35,324 nucleotides of DNA from an uncultured Prevotella sp. (lineage in GTDB: Bacteria; Bacteroidota; Bacteroidia; Bacteroidales; Bacteroidaceae). Every line of letters begins with the position of its first letter. The first letter of the stretch is position 1. Positions 15,674 through 24,045 of the stretch are shown in pieces. The notes under the pieces were generated by a model that was not told the DNA's origin, searched no databases, and worked only from the letters and a program-made list of their open reading frames with translations. The stretch is taken from NCBI GenBank assembly GCA_937898715.1, contig CALEKA010000018.1, forward strand, positions 1 to 35,324, given 5' to 3'. The position numbers and the translations under genes are program-made.

Positions 15674-17413
15674 TTACCTCGGCATCCGCAGCAAGCGAAT
15701 GCTCTCTGCACGCTGCGCCTCCGTCTGCAGATAAGCGCGGAAGGGACTGAGCATACTGCCCTCTCCTGCTCTCACGAATTGCTGCTTGACGGGATGGAGC
15801 AGATAGATTGGTCCTTGATTAGCGCTAATTTGCTTCGACAGGAATGTTCCTTTTAAAGGTTTTTCCGCTTCGACTGCTTGCACCTCTCCAGCTTGACTTT
15901 CTACAACTAAAAGGTGCGTCACTGAATCGCCCAAAGCAATGTAGCCCTCTCCTCGACTCAGCACATCTACAGCAGAGAATGAGAAATCTGTAGCTGTGAG
16001 CGCGCATGCACGTCCCTTCACTATTTTGGCATCGAAAGGCAGACTCACCGTTTGCCACCGATCGGGCTGAATCTGCTCACGCTGGTAGACCACTTGTCCT
16101 TGCTCAACGTGAAAAGCACGATCTGTATAAAACGGCATTTTATCCGTCAGCTGCAGCCGCGCGTCAAGCAACTGATTGCCATCCGCACCACACACCACGA
16201 CGAAACGCCAACCGCTCTGAACGAACTGTTTTTCCGTTTCAGCCACAAAGATGGGAGCATTGCGCAAGGCCTGATTCTTAAAGTCGAAATGCTTCTGTGG
16301 TAAATGTATTTGCGTCAAGTCTAAGCAAAGCATCTCGTCCCACTTTATTTCCGAGAGCGCCGAAGCCGTCCATCCTCCAGAGAGTCTTCCCACTCCGTCA
16401 GCACGCATCTCAATTTCTGGATTTTCTGCTACCATATACATTCGAGCCAAAGAGGAGGCTTCGTCCTTAGGAAGCATCTTCCATCCATCTCTCATATAGC
16501 ACAGATAGCGAGGTTGCTCCTCAAGCGTGCAGATAGCCCCATCCTTGAGCATCCACTTAGCCCTTTCAGCAGTCTCCACCAGAGCATAAGAGAGATAGCC
16601 CTCCCTTCCATGCAATAGGAAAGACTGTGCACTAAGGTCAACCTCCTCAGCTTTCCAAAGCGCCATCTCGTCTGTAGGCGCCAAGCTACCATCGCTTAGC
16701 AGATAATCTGTCAACGTCAATGGCGCACCGCCCTTTGCGCGCACTTCGTCTGCCGAACCTAAGCAGAGCGTTTGTCCCTCCTGCGGAAGACGATTTACGC
16801 TCGAAGGAGCATAGCTCATGGAGCGATAGAGCATAAGGCCTTCCTTCGCACGAGGATTGGAGGCAGCAGAATAATTGTTGAAGACAGACTTCGTTGCATC
16901 CCAGTAAGCGCACAACATACGTTCTGAATTCGTCGCATCGTATAGGTACAATGCTCCCGAGGGCAATAGTTCAAAGCGCCACAAGCATCTATTATCAACT
17001 GATGATACTAATTTCAGACCTCTCTCCCCATTTTCCTTTCGAGCGAGGTACATCTTTTTCGCGGGCGAATATAGGCGCACACGACCTTGGGCATCGTACG
17101 TGAGTTTCCACAAGAACTTTGCATCCTGTATAGTCACTTGTCTGCTTTCAGCATCCACGTCAAGTTTTTCTGCTTTCATGCGATCGCTTGTAACTTTTTC
17201 AGACGAGAGAAAAACTTCTCTTCCTTTACCATTGTCCTTATCATCAAATCCGCTAATTGCATAAATACCCTCCGCAGGCTGTTCGTGCAGGGACACTCGC
17301 ACATACACATCAGACTGGGCCATAGCTCGAGATATTAGTCCCGCCCAGCAGAGAAATATTAGCAACGTCAGTAGGCGCTGAATGTTCGTAGAGAAACGTA
17401 GAAGATCTTTCAT
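15674..17413 (-). CDS. Large secreted protein of unknown function
   Basis: About 579 residues from the ATG at 17413, chosen because it opens a clear signal peptide (KDLLRFSTNIQRLLTLLIFL, ending in ISRAMAQ). The mature protein is rich in beta-strand-like segments and Trp/Tyr (ASNPRAKEGLMLYRSMSY, SGWRFVVVCGADGNQLLDAR, RWQTVSLPFDAKIV) in the style of Bacteroidales surface or periplasmic proteins. The C-terminal MLSPFRAYLQTEA recalls the ends of such proteins. No catalytic motif is recognised. It lies 50 bases downstream of the HhH/outer-membrane-type gene on the same strand, so they probably form an operon. Confidence 0.75.
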   Translation of the reverse strand: MKDLLRFSTNIQRLLTLLIFLCWAGLISRAMAQSDVYVRVSLHEQPAEGIYAISGFDDKDNGKGREVFLSSEKVTSDRMKAEKLDVDAESRQVTIQDAKFLWKLTYDAQGRVRLYSPAKKMYLARKENGERGLKLVSSVDNRCLWRFELLPSGALYLYDATNSERMLCAYWDATKSVFNNYSAASNPRAKEGLMLYRSMSYAPSSVNRLPQEGQTLCLGSADEVRAKGGAPLTLTDYLLSDGSLAPTDEMALWKAEEVDLSAQSFLLHGREGYLSYALVETAERAKWMLKDGAICTLEEQPRYLCYMRDGWKMLPKDEASSLARMYMVAENPEIEMRADGVGRLSGGWTASALSEIKWDEMLCLDLTQIHLPQKHFDFKNQALRNAPIFVAETEKQFVQSGWRFVVVCGADGNQLLDARLQLTDKMPFYTDRAFHVEQGQVVYQREQIQPDRWQTVSLPFDAKIVKGRACALTATDFSFSAVDVLSRGEGYIALGDSVTHLLVVESQAGEVQAVEAEKPLKGTFLSKQISANQGPIYLLHPVKQQFVRAGEGSMLSPFRAYLQTEAQRAESIRLLRMPR

Positions 17414-17463
17414 AGGTCGAATAGAATTTACTATTATTAGGAATACCATAGTCTGCTTGAGAT

Positions 17464-19584
17464 TTACATGACCCACCTCACTTGTACGGATAGATCGTTT
17501 TTCCAAGAAGATGAAATTTCGTCTAAGCGAGAGGAGAAGTGGTCGCGATTAAAATAATGAGTAGAGGCCAGACGCAGGGAAAGCGTTAAGCCTTTGAGCA
17601 CTTGATAATGTCCCATCACCACGCCGCGCATGCCATGATAAGCAAAGTTCGGGAATGCACTGGCGTGGAGCATTTGCGGCTCGTAAGCATAGAGCATGCT
17701 CTCCGTATCGTCCGTAAAGAAGAATGCTCCGAATGCTTTCAGCCCCCATCGAGAAGAAGCCTTCCACGCTGCACGCGAAGAGATCATCCACCCGAGACTA
17801 TGCTTTCCCGACTGACGATGGGCATAACTGGCATCCGCCTGCGTAGTCAGTTCGTAGCGTGCATGAGTCCACACACTGGAGAGGCGCAACTTCTGCACGG
17901 TGCGATACTCCAGTCCTTGTTGCTCGTCGAGTGTCAAAGTGTACTGACGAGACTTCAGTTTGTAGCGCATCAGCAAACGCCAATCATTTGACAAGCGATA
18001 AGCCAACTGGCACATGGCTTCCATGCCCTTGGCATTAGGCTGTCTCGACTGATACGTGGGCTTAGGAAAACGGAACAGATCCACATAGCCCGACCACTCC
18101 ACGGACTTCCCTATCAGCGCATAAGCATTGAGGAGCACTCCCTGCTCATTAGCCACGCGGTTAGCTTGCTGCAAAGCCTGGCCATAGAGCGACACGAAGC
18201 GCGGGGAGAACTGTCGATACTGCAATCCGAAGCGAAGATGCCTCGTCGGAGCATATAGCAGTCGGTGCACCGTAGAGACGTGCCACTCTCTATCGGTCGC
18301 CACATCGCCCTGGAAGGACAGCTTGGAAAGTTCTATATAATAGGAAGCAGAAAGCGAACGCGCCGTCTGTCCACGGAAGTAGTGCGCATTGTACCATCGC
18401 TCTGCTGGCGAAACGTATTTGCTAAAATGCGACCACACCCCATCCGTAGCCACACCCCAATGCTTCTGATTCCAGCTCCAATGCCATCCAGCAGTGAAAC
18501 AGCCCACCGTGCGTCGAGCTTCGATTTCGCTCAGGGTACGATGAAGTCCGGTCTGTAGGAGCGTGGTCACGGTATCGCTTGAGGCATTGCTCAGTCTGCC
18601 GTCCAATCGTCGATACGAAGCAAATGCCATCACGTCCATGCTCCGCCACTTCCAGGCGCCCACTGCTCCTCGGAAGAAGTCAATCTCTTCGGTCGATGTA
18701 TGTGCCTTGAAGAGGCTTAAAGTATTTCTCGTCTGCCGAGCCTCAACCTCACGTCCACCGTACATGCGGCGACCGAGCAAGAGCCCATTACCACTCCATA
18801 CATTGTAATCGCCCACCGCCATGCTCCACGGTCTATCCTTCGGACGGAGCAATACGAAGCCCGACAGGTAGTCGTAAGGATAAAATCCCCGTTTCGCTAC
18901 GGGTTCTCCCCCATCCTTCTCTATCGTCAGCCCATACATCACCTCACGCTTATACGCATATCGGTAACGCATCACATGGTGCAATGCGTTACCGATATAA
19001 TAGTTTGTCTTGCTTGGTATGTCGGGCGTGGTGTAGCCTGCTCGCCGATAGAGCGGCATGTCGAGCCTTGTTTCCAGTTCATGTCTTCCCTTTATCATCT
19101 TCTTCCCTAACCGATTGTCCTCTTCCATACGCTGCAGGAATACAGCCGAAGGCGGATAGGCGGAATCGCAGCGCACGAAGAGAGAGAGCCTGCAACGCGT
19201 GAAGTAGTCCATACCCTTGACCATCTGCAGCTCACCCAGCGACACGAAGCCGCGCTTCCGCTCTCGATAACTAAGCAGAGAGTCCACCTGTGCCTCGTCG
19301 AGGAAGGGAAACTGCTGTATATCCTCTCGCGTGCAACGATTGAGCTGCAAGGGGTGGTGTGCGAGGTCTTCAAGCGATTCAAGCCTTTCGGCATCGCCCT
19401 CTGTATCGTCGGCAGCCTTCTGACTGTCCCAATAGTCGAGCACGAAGTCGTCCCACGTCATGTAAGGCCCATCCTGCACTTGCGCGCAAAGACGTACGAT
19501 TCCGCCCAAAAAGATTGTGACTATCAGCAAGAAGCGACGGAGTATAAGAGGAAAAGATTTAAGGGAATAGAGAGGCATTAGCAA
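17464..19584 (-). CDS. Helix-hairpin-helix protein with beta-barrel-like C-terminus
   Basis: A 706-residue secreted protein. After a signal peptide (SLKSFPLILRRFLLIVTIFL, cleavage near LCAQ) comes a ComEA-like helix-hairpin-helix region (about 79-137: LNRCTREDIQQFPFLDEAQV, GFVSLGELQMVKGMD). The remaining 560 residues are strings of alternating Tyr/Arg/Ser-rich strands (for example LSASYYIELSKLSFQGD) ending in VQVRWVM, as in outer-membrane barrels. Bacteroidetes encode many such HhH-plus-barrel proteins. A DNA-contacting role at the outer membrane is conceivable from the HhH motif and nearby comF, but is only inference. Confidence 0.8.
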   Translation of the reverse strand: MLMPLYSLKSFPLILRRFLLIVTIFLGGIVRLCAQVQDGPYMTWDDFVLDYWDSQKAADDTEGDAERLESLEDLAHHPLQLNRCTREDIQQFPFLDEAQVDSLLSYRERKRGFVSLGELQMVKGMDYFTRCRLSLFVRCDSAYPPSAVFLQRMEEDNRLGKKMIKGRHELETRLDMPLYRRAGYTTPDIPSKTNYYIGNALHHVMRYRYAYKREVMYGLTIEKDGGEPVAKRGFYPYDYLSGFVLLRPKDRPWSMAVGDYNVWSGNGLLLGRRMYGGREVEARQTRNTLSLFKAHTSTEEIDFFRGAVGAWKWRSMDVMAFASYRRLDGRLSNASSDTVTTLLQTGLHRTLSEIEARRTVGCFTAGWHWSWNQKHWGVATDGVWSHFSKYVSPAERWYNAHYFRGQTARSLSASYYIELSKLSFQGDVATDREWHVSTVHRLLYAPTRHLRFGLQYRQFSPRFVSLYGQALQQANRVANEQGVLLNAYALIGKSVEWSGYVDLFRFPKPTYQSRQPNAKGMEAMCQLAYRLSNDWRLLMRYKLKSRQYTLTLDEQQGLEYRTVQKLRLSSVWTHARYELTTQADASYAHRQSGKHSLGWMISSRAAWKASSRWGLKAFGAFFFTDDTESMLYAYEPQMLHASAFPNFAYHGMRGVVMGHYQVLKGLTLSLRLASTHYFNRDHFSSRLDEISSSWKNDLSVQVRWVM

Positions 19585-19605
19585 GGCGGTTTAGGGCTTT
19601 ATTAA

Positions 19606-19653
19606 GAAAATCGCTCCCGCAAGCATTCTTATACATAGCTCGCGAGAGCGATT
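19606..19653 (-). terminator. Hairpin terminator of the DUF4827 gene
   Basis: A 12-bp stem with one mismatch (AATCGCTCCCGC at 19609-19620, GCGAGAGCGATT at 19642-19653); on the minus strand it ends in TTTTCTT. It sits about 54 bases past the lipoprotein stop. Confidence 0.65.
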
Positions 19654-19706
19654 CTCCTGTAAGGAGTACACGTGGAAGCACTCCCTCACACACATGTGTG
19701 TGTAGA

Positions 19707-20402
19707 TTATTTGCCGCGTTCGTAAGTAATATCGTAGAAGCACGGATATACGTTTGACGAAGCATTGGCCTGTCCCTGCGATCCGGGCACAATCAAGCGT
19801 ACATGGGCATACTCTGCATCCTCCGAATTGGGGCGACCTAAGTTGATATAGGTAAGTGGTATCAGCCAAGCTGGTGGAACAGCAGCCGAATTGTACGTGC
19901 TGTACATCACACCGCCCAAGAGGAAATTGCCCGAGAAAGAGCCATAATTGTTGTAGACCGACATTACATCGGGCTTCATCGAGGTGGCCACCGTGCGATT
20001 GGACGACTGAATCGTGTCGGCTGCGATATTAAACTCAGTGTATCGGCACAATATGCGCAGGTGTTCACCCTCGGCAATCTTCTCGCCCGATCCTTTGGAA
20101 AGGATCTGCATATATACACCTGTACGATCGAAGCGAACGTACTCATTTTTTTTCACATCCGTAGTGCTGTCTTGCTGATTGAACGTATCTTCTGAGATCA
20201 CCTTGATATTACCCGGTACGTTGAGCAAGAATTCTTCGTCGTCATCATCACTCTGCACTTGCACACCCGACGTAAGGAAGGCATTGATTTGCTTATTCTC
20301 GCGTTTACGCTTATCAGCATAGGTCTCGTCGTCATTGCACGATTGGAAGAGCATGGCGCAAGCCATAGCCAGCAGGGGGAGTATGTAGAGATACTTTTTC
20401 AT
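19707..20402 (-). CDS. DUF4827-type lipoprotein, FKBP-like
   Basis: A 231-residue lipoprotein: signal MKKYLYILPLLAMACAMLFQ followed by SC with lipid-attachment C22. After an acidic segment (SDDDDEE) the body looks like the DUF4827 family, which is related to FKBP-type peptidyl-prolyl isomerases (GVYMQILSKGSGEKIAEGEH, then YPCFYDITYERGK at the end). It is probably anchored in the outer or inner membrane facing the periplasm; enzyme activity is not shown by any catalytic residue I can name. A TACTTTTG box lies 38 bases upstream. Confidence 0.85.
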   Translation of the reverse strand: MKKYLYILPLLAMACAMLFQSCNDDETYADKRKRENKQINAFLTSGVQVQSDDDDEEFLLNVPGNIKVISEDTFNQQDSTTDVKKNEYVRFDRTGVYMQILSKGSGEKIAEGEHLRILCRYTEFNIAADTIQSSNRTVATSMKPDVMSVYNNYGSFSGNFLLGGVMYSTYNSAAVPPAWLIPLTYINLGRPNSEDAEYAHVRLIVPGSQGQANASSNVYPCFYDITYERGK

Positions 20403-20440
20403 TCGTCGTTTCGTATAGAGTTTCGTTTACTTTATGAGGG

Positions 20441-20448
20441 CAAAAGTA
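20441..20448 (-). promoter_or_regulatory. -7 box of the DUF4827 gene
   Basis: TACTTTTG on the minus strand, 38 bases before the ATG. No clear TTTG lies at the expected distance. Confidence 0.5.
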
Positions 20449-20564
20449 CTAATTTTCTCTCACTTCGCTGCCCTTATCTCACTAAAAAAGCCGCTTAATC
20501 AGCAAGAAGTGTCCGACGTGTTGATATTTGACGTCCTTAAAGGGGACACATTGTTGCCCACGCT

Positions 20565-20586
20565 GGCGGATTTCTTAGTTGACGGG
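20565..20586. repeat. Dispersed 22-bp motif, copy 2
   Basis: Identical to 3868-3889 except for one base (CTTAGTTG instead of CTTGGTTG). Confidence 0.7.
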
Positions 20587-20670
20587 GAACGTGTGATGCA
20601 AAGGTGCAAAGAGTTTTAGAGATGGGCAAAAAGAGTGTACAGTTTGTTCACTTTTTTCCAATCCCTACCC

Positions 20671-20766
20671 CACTCTTCTCACGCGCATATACGTACGCAC
20701 GCTTCCCCTCTTTAAAACACAATGACAATGGATTCACTCTTCTCACGCGCATATACGTACGCACGC
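20671..20766. repeat. Perfect 32-bp direct repeat
   Basis: Copies at 20671-20702 and 20735-20766, starts 64 bases apart. Each begins CACTCTTCTCACGCG and contains the palindromic ACGTACGCACGC-type end. The spacer between them is 32 bases, the same length as the repeat. Confidence 0.85.
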
Positions 20767-20971
20767 GTTACAGAGAGTTTTCCTGTCAGACAGTTATCAT
20801 CCTACATTCTTATCGAATTTATCAGTTGATTTCCAGCGCATTGCGTAATACGAGAAGCTACACTCTGCTTGCACTTCTCCAGCACTGCTTGCGCACGATG
20901 GCAATTGAAAGAAATAGGAAGAGTAATGGGCATTACTCATTTGAAAATTATCCCTTGGAAAAGAATTTTCT

Positions 20972-21059
20972 GCACCATAGGATAAATTCAACAGCACCAT
21001 AGGATAATTTTTTCTGCACCATAGGATAATTTCAACAGCACCATAGGATAATTTCAACA
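20972..21059. repeat. Four 22-bp tandem repeats
   Basis: GCACCATAGGATAA begins at 20972, 20994, 21016 and 21038, exactly 22 bases apart. The 8 remaining bases alternate between ATTCAACA-like and TTTTTTCT-like forms, so copies 1 and 3 are preceded by CT and copies 2 and 4 by CA. Confidence 0.9.
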
Positions 21060-21240
21060 ACTCGCGGAGAAGTGCGCTCTCTTCCAAGGTATAATCGGAT
21101 GTAAGCTATGTGCAAGAAGAGTGTAAGCAAAGGCATTCTGCCTACACTGCATAAAATCGTGATATACAAACAGTTTCGAGCATTTAGTGTAGGAGTGTAG
21201 GCAAGTAAGGAGAAAAAGTTTATGAGAGCATATGAAGCAT

Positions 21241-21472
21241 TTCAGCCTGTACCGTGGGCGACGCGTCTCGCGTCGGCATCATCTGCGAACGAGCTGCCCT
21301 CTAAATAGTTCTGTGGGCGATGCGTCCCGCGTCGGCGTAATAGAGAATGCTAGCATATCTTTCATTCCCGATCATGCCGACGCGAGACGCGTCGCCCACA
21401 GAACTATTTAGAGAGTATCATGTTTGCAGATGATGCCGACGCGAGGACGCGTCGCCCCCGGTATTGGCTGAA
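21241..21472. repeat. Nested palindrome built of four GC-rich REP-like units
   Basis: Two inverted pairs lie one inside the other. The outer arms are 21241-21290 and 21422-21472 (about 90 percent matching, with flanks TTCAGCC and CATCATCTGC). The inner arms are 21299-21337 and 21375-21413 (36 of 39 bases match, flank CTCTAAATAGTTCT). Each arm carries one GGCGACGCGTCTCGCGTCGG-type core at about 21254, 21313, 21375 and 21434. A fifth, single relative is at 8754-8785. The whole block could fold into one long branched hairpin. It lies 55 bases past the end of rprY. Confidence 0.9.
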
Positions 21473-21527
21473 TAGCCTCTGCCACAATGTATTACTTATT
21501 ACTTGTTACTTATTACTTAAAGAGACC

Positions 21528-22241
21528 TTACTCATTCTCGGGCTCTGGAGAGATCAGTTTGTAGCCCTTACCGTGAATGTTGATAATCTCTACATTCTCA
21601 TCGGCTTTGAGGTGCTTACGGAGCTTCGTGATGTATACATCCATCGAACGAGCATTGAAGTAGTTGTCGTCTATCCAGATGGTCTTCAGAGCAAAGTCGC
21701 GCTGAAGGATTTCGTTGGCGTGAGCACAGAGAAGGCTCAAGAGTTCGCTTTCCTTCGTGGTCAGCTTCGTCTGCTGATCGCCGCGAGAGAGGATCTGCTT
21801 CTGCGTATCGAATGAGAAAGAACCGATCTTGTAGTGCGTGCGGTTGCGATTTTTCTTGCCACGTACGCGGCGCAAGATGGCTTCGATACGGAAGGTGAGT
21901 TCTTCCATAGAGAATGGCTTCGTGAGGTAATCGTCAGCGCCAATGCGGAAGCCTTCGAGGATATCTTCCTTCAGAGTCTTGGCCGTAAGGAAGATGATAG
22001 GAGTCTCTTCGTTGACCTGACGAATGTCGCGTGCGAGGCTGAAACCATCCTTCTTAGGCATCATCACGTCGAGCACACAGAGGTCGTACTTATTCTGAGT
22101 AAAAGCGCGATAGCCAGCTTCGCCATCAGGGCAGAGCTCTGTATCGTAGCCCTTTGCCTGCAGATATTCACGGAGCAACATGCCCAAGTTTTCATCGTCC
22201 TCGCAGAGGAGGATCTTCATCTTTTCTTCTGAAGTGATCAT
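21528..22241 (-). CDS. rprY: Response regulator RprY (OmpR/PhoB class)
   Basis: The 237-residue DNA-binding half of a two-component system. The receiver domain has acidic pocket EDD (14-16), phospho-acceptor D58 (LCVLDVMMP), T86 and K108 (YLTKPF). The winged-helix output domain covers about 135-230, with ARSMDVYITKLRKHL in the recognition region. The sequence is close in style to RprY of Bacteroides fragilis (KILLCEDDENLGMLLREYLQ). ATG at 22220 is a shorter alternative start. It lies 88 bases downstream of rprX on the same strand. Confidence 0.93.
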   Translation of the reverse strand: MITSEEKMKILLCEDDENLGMLLREYLQAKGYDTELCPDGEAGYRAFTQNKYDLCVLDVMMPKKDGFSLARDIRQVNEETPIIFLTAKTLKEDILEGFRIGADDYLTKPFSMEELTFRIEAILRRVRGKKNRNRTHYKIGSFSFDTQKQILSRGDQQTKLTTKESELLSLLCAHANEILQRDFALKTIWIDDNYFNARSMDVYITKLRKHLKADENVEIINIHGKGYKLISPEPENE

Positions 22242-22329
22242 AGTCTTATGGTTTTAATTGTTTTGATTTCAAGTTTACTTTATTAAGTAGAGAAAGGGAG
22301 CGTCGACTTGCCCCGACCTACCCGTCTCA

Positions 22330-23811
22330 TCACCCCATCAACGGGAGGGTGATGATGAATTTAGTGCCTTTGCCATATTCGCTCTCTGCATGGATAGAAC
22401 CACCGAGTGCTTTCACCACGTTGTGTACGTAGGCCAGACCAAGGCCGAAGCCTTTGACATCGTGACGATTGCCGGTATGCACACGATAGAACTTCTCGAA
22501 TATCTTCTTCAAGTCTTCGCGTTTGATGCCTATACCATTGTCGGCGATGGTGATGACGAGCTTATCGTCCGACTCATTGCGAGTGGCCACCACGAGGTTG
22601 AGTTCGCGATCTTCAGCTTTATACTTCACTGCATTGTCCATGAGGTTGAAGATGACGTTGGTGAAGTGCATCTCGTCTACGAAGACGATAGCATTCTCGG
22701 CATCAAGGTGGGCATCGATCTTGCCGCCCGAGGCTTCCACTTTAAGACGGAAGGTGTTGACGGTGTCTTGCACCAAGACGTTGGCATCTACTTCTTTGCG
22801 CTTGAAGGTAGCGGCTTTGCGATCGAACATCGACATCTGCAGTACCTTCTCTACTTGGAAACGCAAACGCTTCGTTTCGTCGACGATTACGCCCGAGATG
22901 TGCTTAAACATGGTCTCGCTCTTTGCCACCGAGGGGTCGCGCAGCATCTGTGCTGCCAGAGAGATGGTGGAGATTGGTGTCTTAAACTCGTGGGTCATGT
23001 TGTTGATAAAGTCGTTCTTTATCTCTGTGAGGCGCTTCTGGCGGAAGATCGACCAGATGGTGAAGATAAATACGATTAGCAACATCAGGGTGAAGATGAT
23101 AGCTGGTATCATAAACTTCACACTTGAGAAGAGGAAACTCTGCATATCGGGGAAGTGAATGTAGAGTATGCCCTTCTGAGCCGATGGATCATTGGGATAC
23201 AACACCTGGCGATAGGTGTAGCGATCGCCATCTGCTGAATACTCCGGACAGCGATATACTTCACGACCATCTGAGGTGGTCACCCGAAAGTGGTAGTTGA
23301 TATTGATGCCATTGCTCCGAAGCTCCGTGCGGAGGTCGCTGTCGAGACTGGGGAAGTCTATGCGCTCTGCAAGCGGCTTGTTGCTTGCCTTGTAGAGTAT
23401 GTCGTAGACCACCTCCTTGAGCATGGCACGCTGATAGATGTAGCGCTGCTTTACGGAGTCGCGCAGAGACTCGTCAGTGGAGTTATCGTTCAAATTGTCC
23501 AAAAATAAGCCCTTGGGCACATTAGCTGGTATGTTAGTATGCATACGGACTTCAAAGGCTGTAGGGCCTTTAGCAGCTTGGGTGCTATCGGTGCGTCCTT
23601 TCTGATTGGAGAATTGTGCTTCGAGTCCTTTCTTGGTCTCATTGAGCTCCAAGTTGCGAGCAGTCTGATAGAGGCTTCGAGTCACCGACTCGTCAAACTG
23701 CTCCTTACGCATATTGATCACCTCCTCAAAGTACTTTGCCTGCAAAAATAGCAAAGCGAGGAAGAATATGCCCATTACTATGGCTATGATCCAAATCGTT
23801 GACTTCTTCAT
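22330..23811 (-). CDS. rprX: Sensor histidine kinase RprX
   Basis: About 493 residues from the ATG at 23811 (MKKSTIWII). One membrane span at about 4-25, a periplasmic sensor region of about 215 residues, a second span (FMIPAIIFTLMLLIVFIFTI), then the HisKA domain with H274 (MTHEFKTP) and the HATPase domain with N box NLMDNAVKYK, ITIADNGIGI and GFGLGLAYV. It would autophosphorylate and signal to RprY. An upstream ATG at 23826 is in frame, but it lies at the edge of the -7 box at 23816-23823, so 23811 is the likely start of a nearly leaderless message. Confidence 0.93.
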   Translation of the reverse strand: MKKSTIWIIAIVMGIFFLALLFLQAKYFEEVINMRKEQFDESVTRSLYQTARNLELNETKKGLEAQFSNQKGRTDSTQAAKGPTAFEVRMHTNIPANVPKGLFLDNLNDNSTDESLRDSVKQRYIYQRAMLKEVVYDILYKASNKPLAERIDFPSLDSDLRTELRSNGININYHFRVTTSDGREVYRCPEYSADGDRYTYRQVLYPNDPSAQKGILYIHFPDMQSFLFSSVKFMIPAIIFTLMLLIVFIFTIWSIFRQKRLTEIKNDFINNMTHEFKTPISTISLAAQMLRDPSVAKSETMFKHISGVIVDETKRLRFQVEKVLQMSMFDRKAATFKRKEVDANVLVQDTVNTFRLKVEASGGKIDAHLDAENAIVFVDEMHFTNVIFNLMDNAVKYKAEDRELNLVVATRNESDDKLVITIADNGIGIKREDLKKIFEKFYRVHTGNRHDVKGFGLGLAYVHNVVKALGGSIHAESEYGKGTKFIITLPLMG

Positions 23812-23815
23812 GCCG

Positions 23816-23844
23816 CAAAGATACATTCATTGTTAAAACGCAAA
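23816..23844 (-). promoter_or_regulatory. rprXY promoter, almost touching the start codon
   Basis: On the minus strand TTTG (23841-23844), 17 bases, TATCTTTG (23816-23823), then CGGC and the ATG at 23811. The -33 spacing is a little short. The transcript would start at or very near the ATG. Confidence 0.65.
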
Positions 23845-23892
23845 GGATTTTTTCGCTAAATATTAAGCGTATTTCGGATAAAATTAACAACA

Positions 23893-23935
23893 TATCCGCT
23901 CTATACTTCACGAATAATCAAGTATAGAGCGGATA
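23893..23935 (-). terminator. Hairpin between the Ser/Thr kinase gene and rprX
   Basis: A perfect 16-bp stem (TATCCGCTCTATACTT at 23893-23908, complement at 23920-23935) with an 11-base loop. It lies 110 bases past the kinase stop and upstream of the rprX promoter, so it would insulate the two. The following T-run is weak on the minus strand and better (ACTTTTG) on the plus strand. Confidence 0.6.
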
Positions 23936-24045
23936 CTTTTGTAGATAATCTTTGCTGTTTGCCTTCTCGCCACCCACGATGGAGGGGGTATGCTGAGATT
24001 TCTTGCCCAAGATATAATGGGCGCGAACAGAGGGGGGGGGGCTGC

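Larger units (their letters stand above)
20449..21527. other. 1.1-kb repeat-filled spacer between rprY and the DUF4827 gene
   Basis: No convincing gene. In order it holds a copy of the dispersed 22-bp motif (20565-20586), two perfect 32-bp direct repeats, four 22-bp tandem repeats, a TGCCTACAC inverted pair (21139-21147, 21195-21203), a nested 232-bp palindrome and TTACTTATTACTT repeats (21491-21519). Open frames such as 20604-21002 and 20797-21087 run through repeats and resemble nothing. Confidence 0.7.

Noticed and set aside
20671..20766. Two-repeat CRISPR from the 32-base repeats
   Set aside because: Only two copies, repeats rich in simple GCGCATAT-type sequence, no leader or cas genes; a local duplication is simpler.
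22390..23158. Plus-strand open frames of 229 and 211 codons over rprX
   Set aside because: Shadows of the histidine kinase gene.
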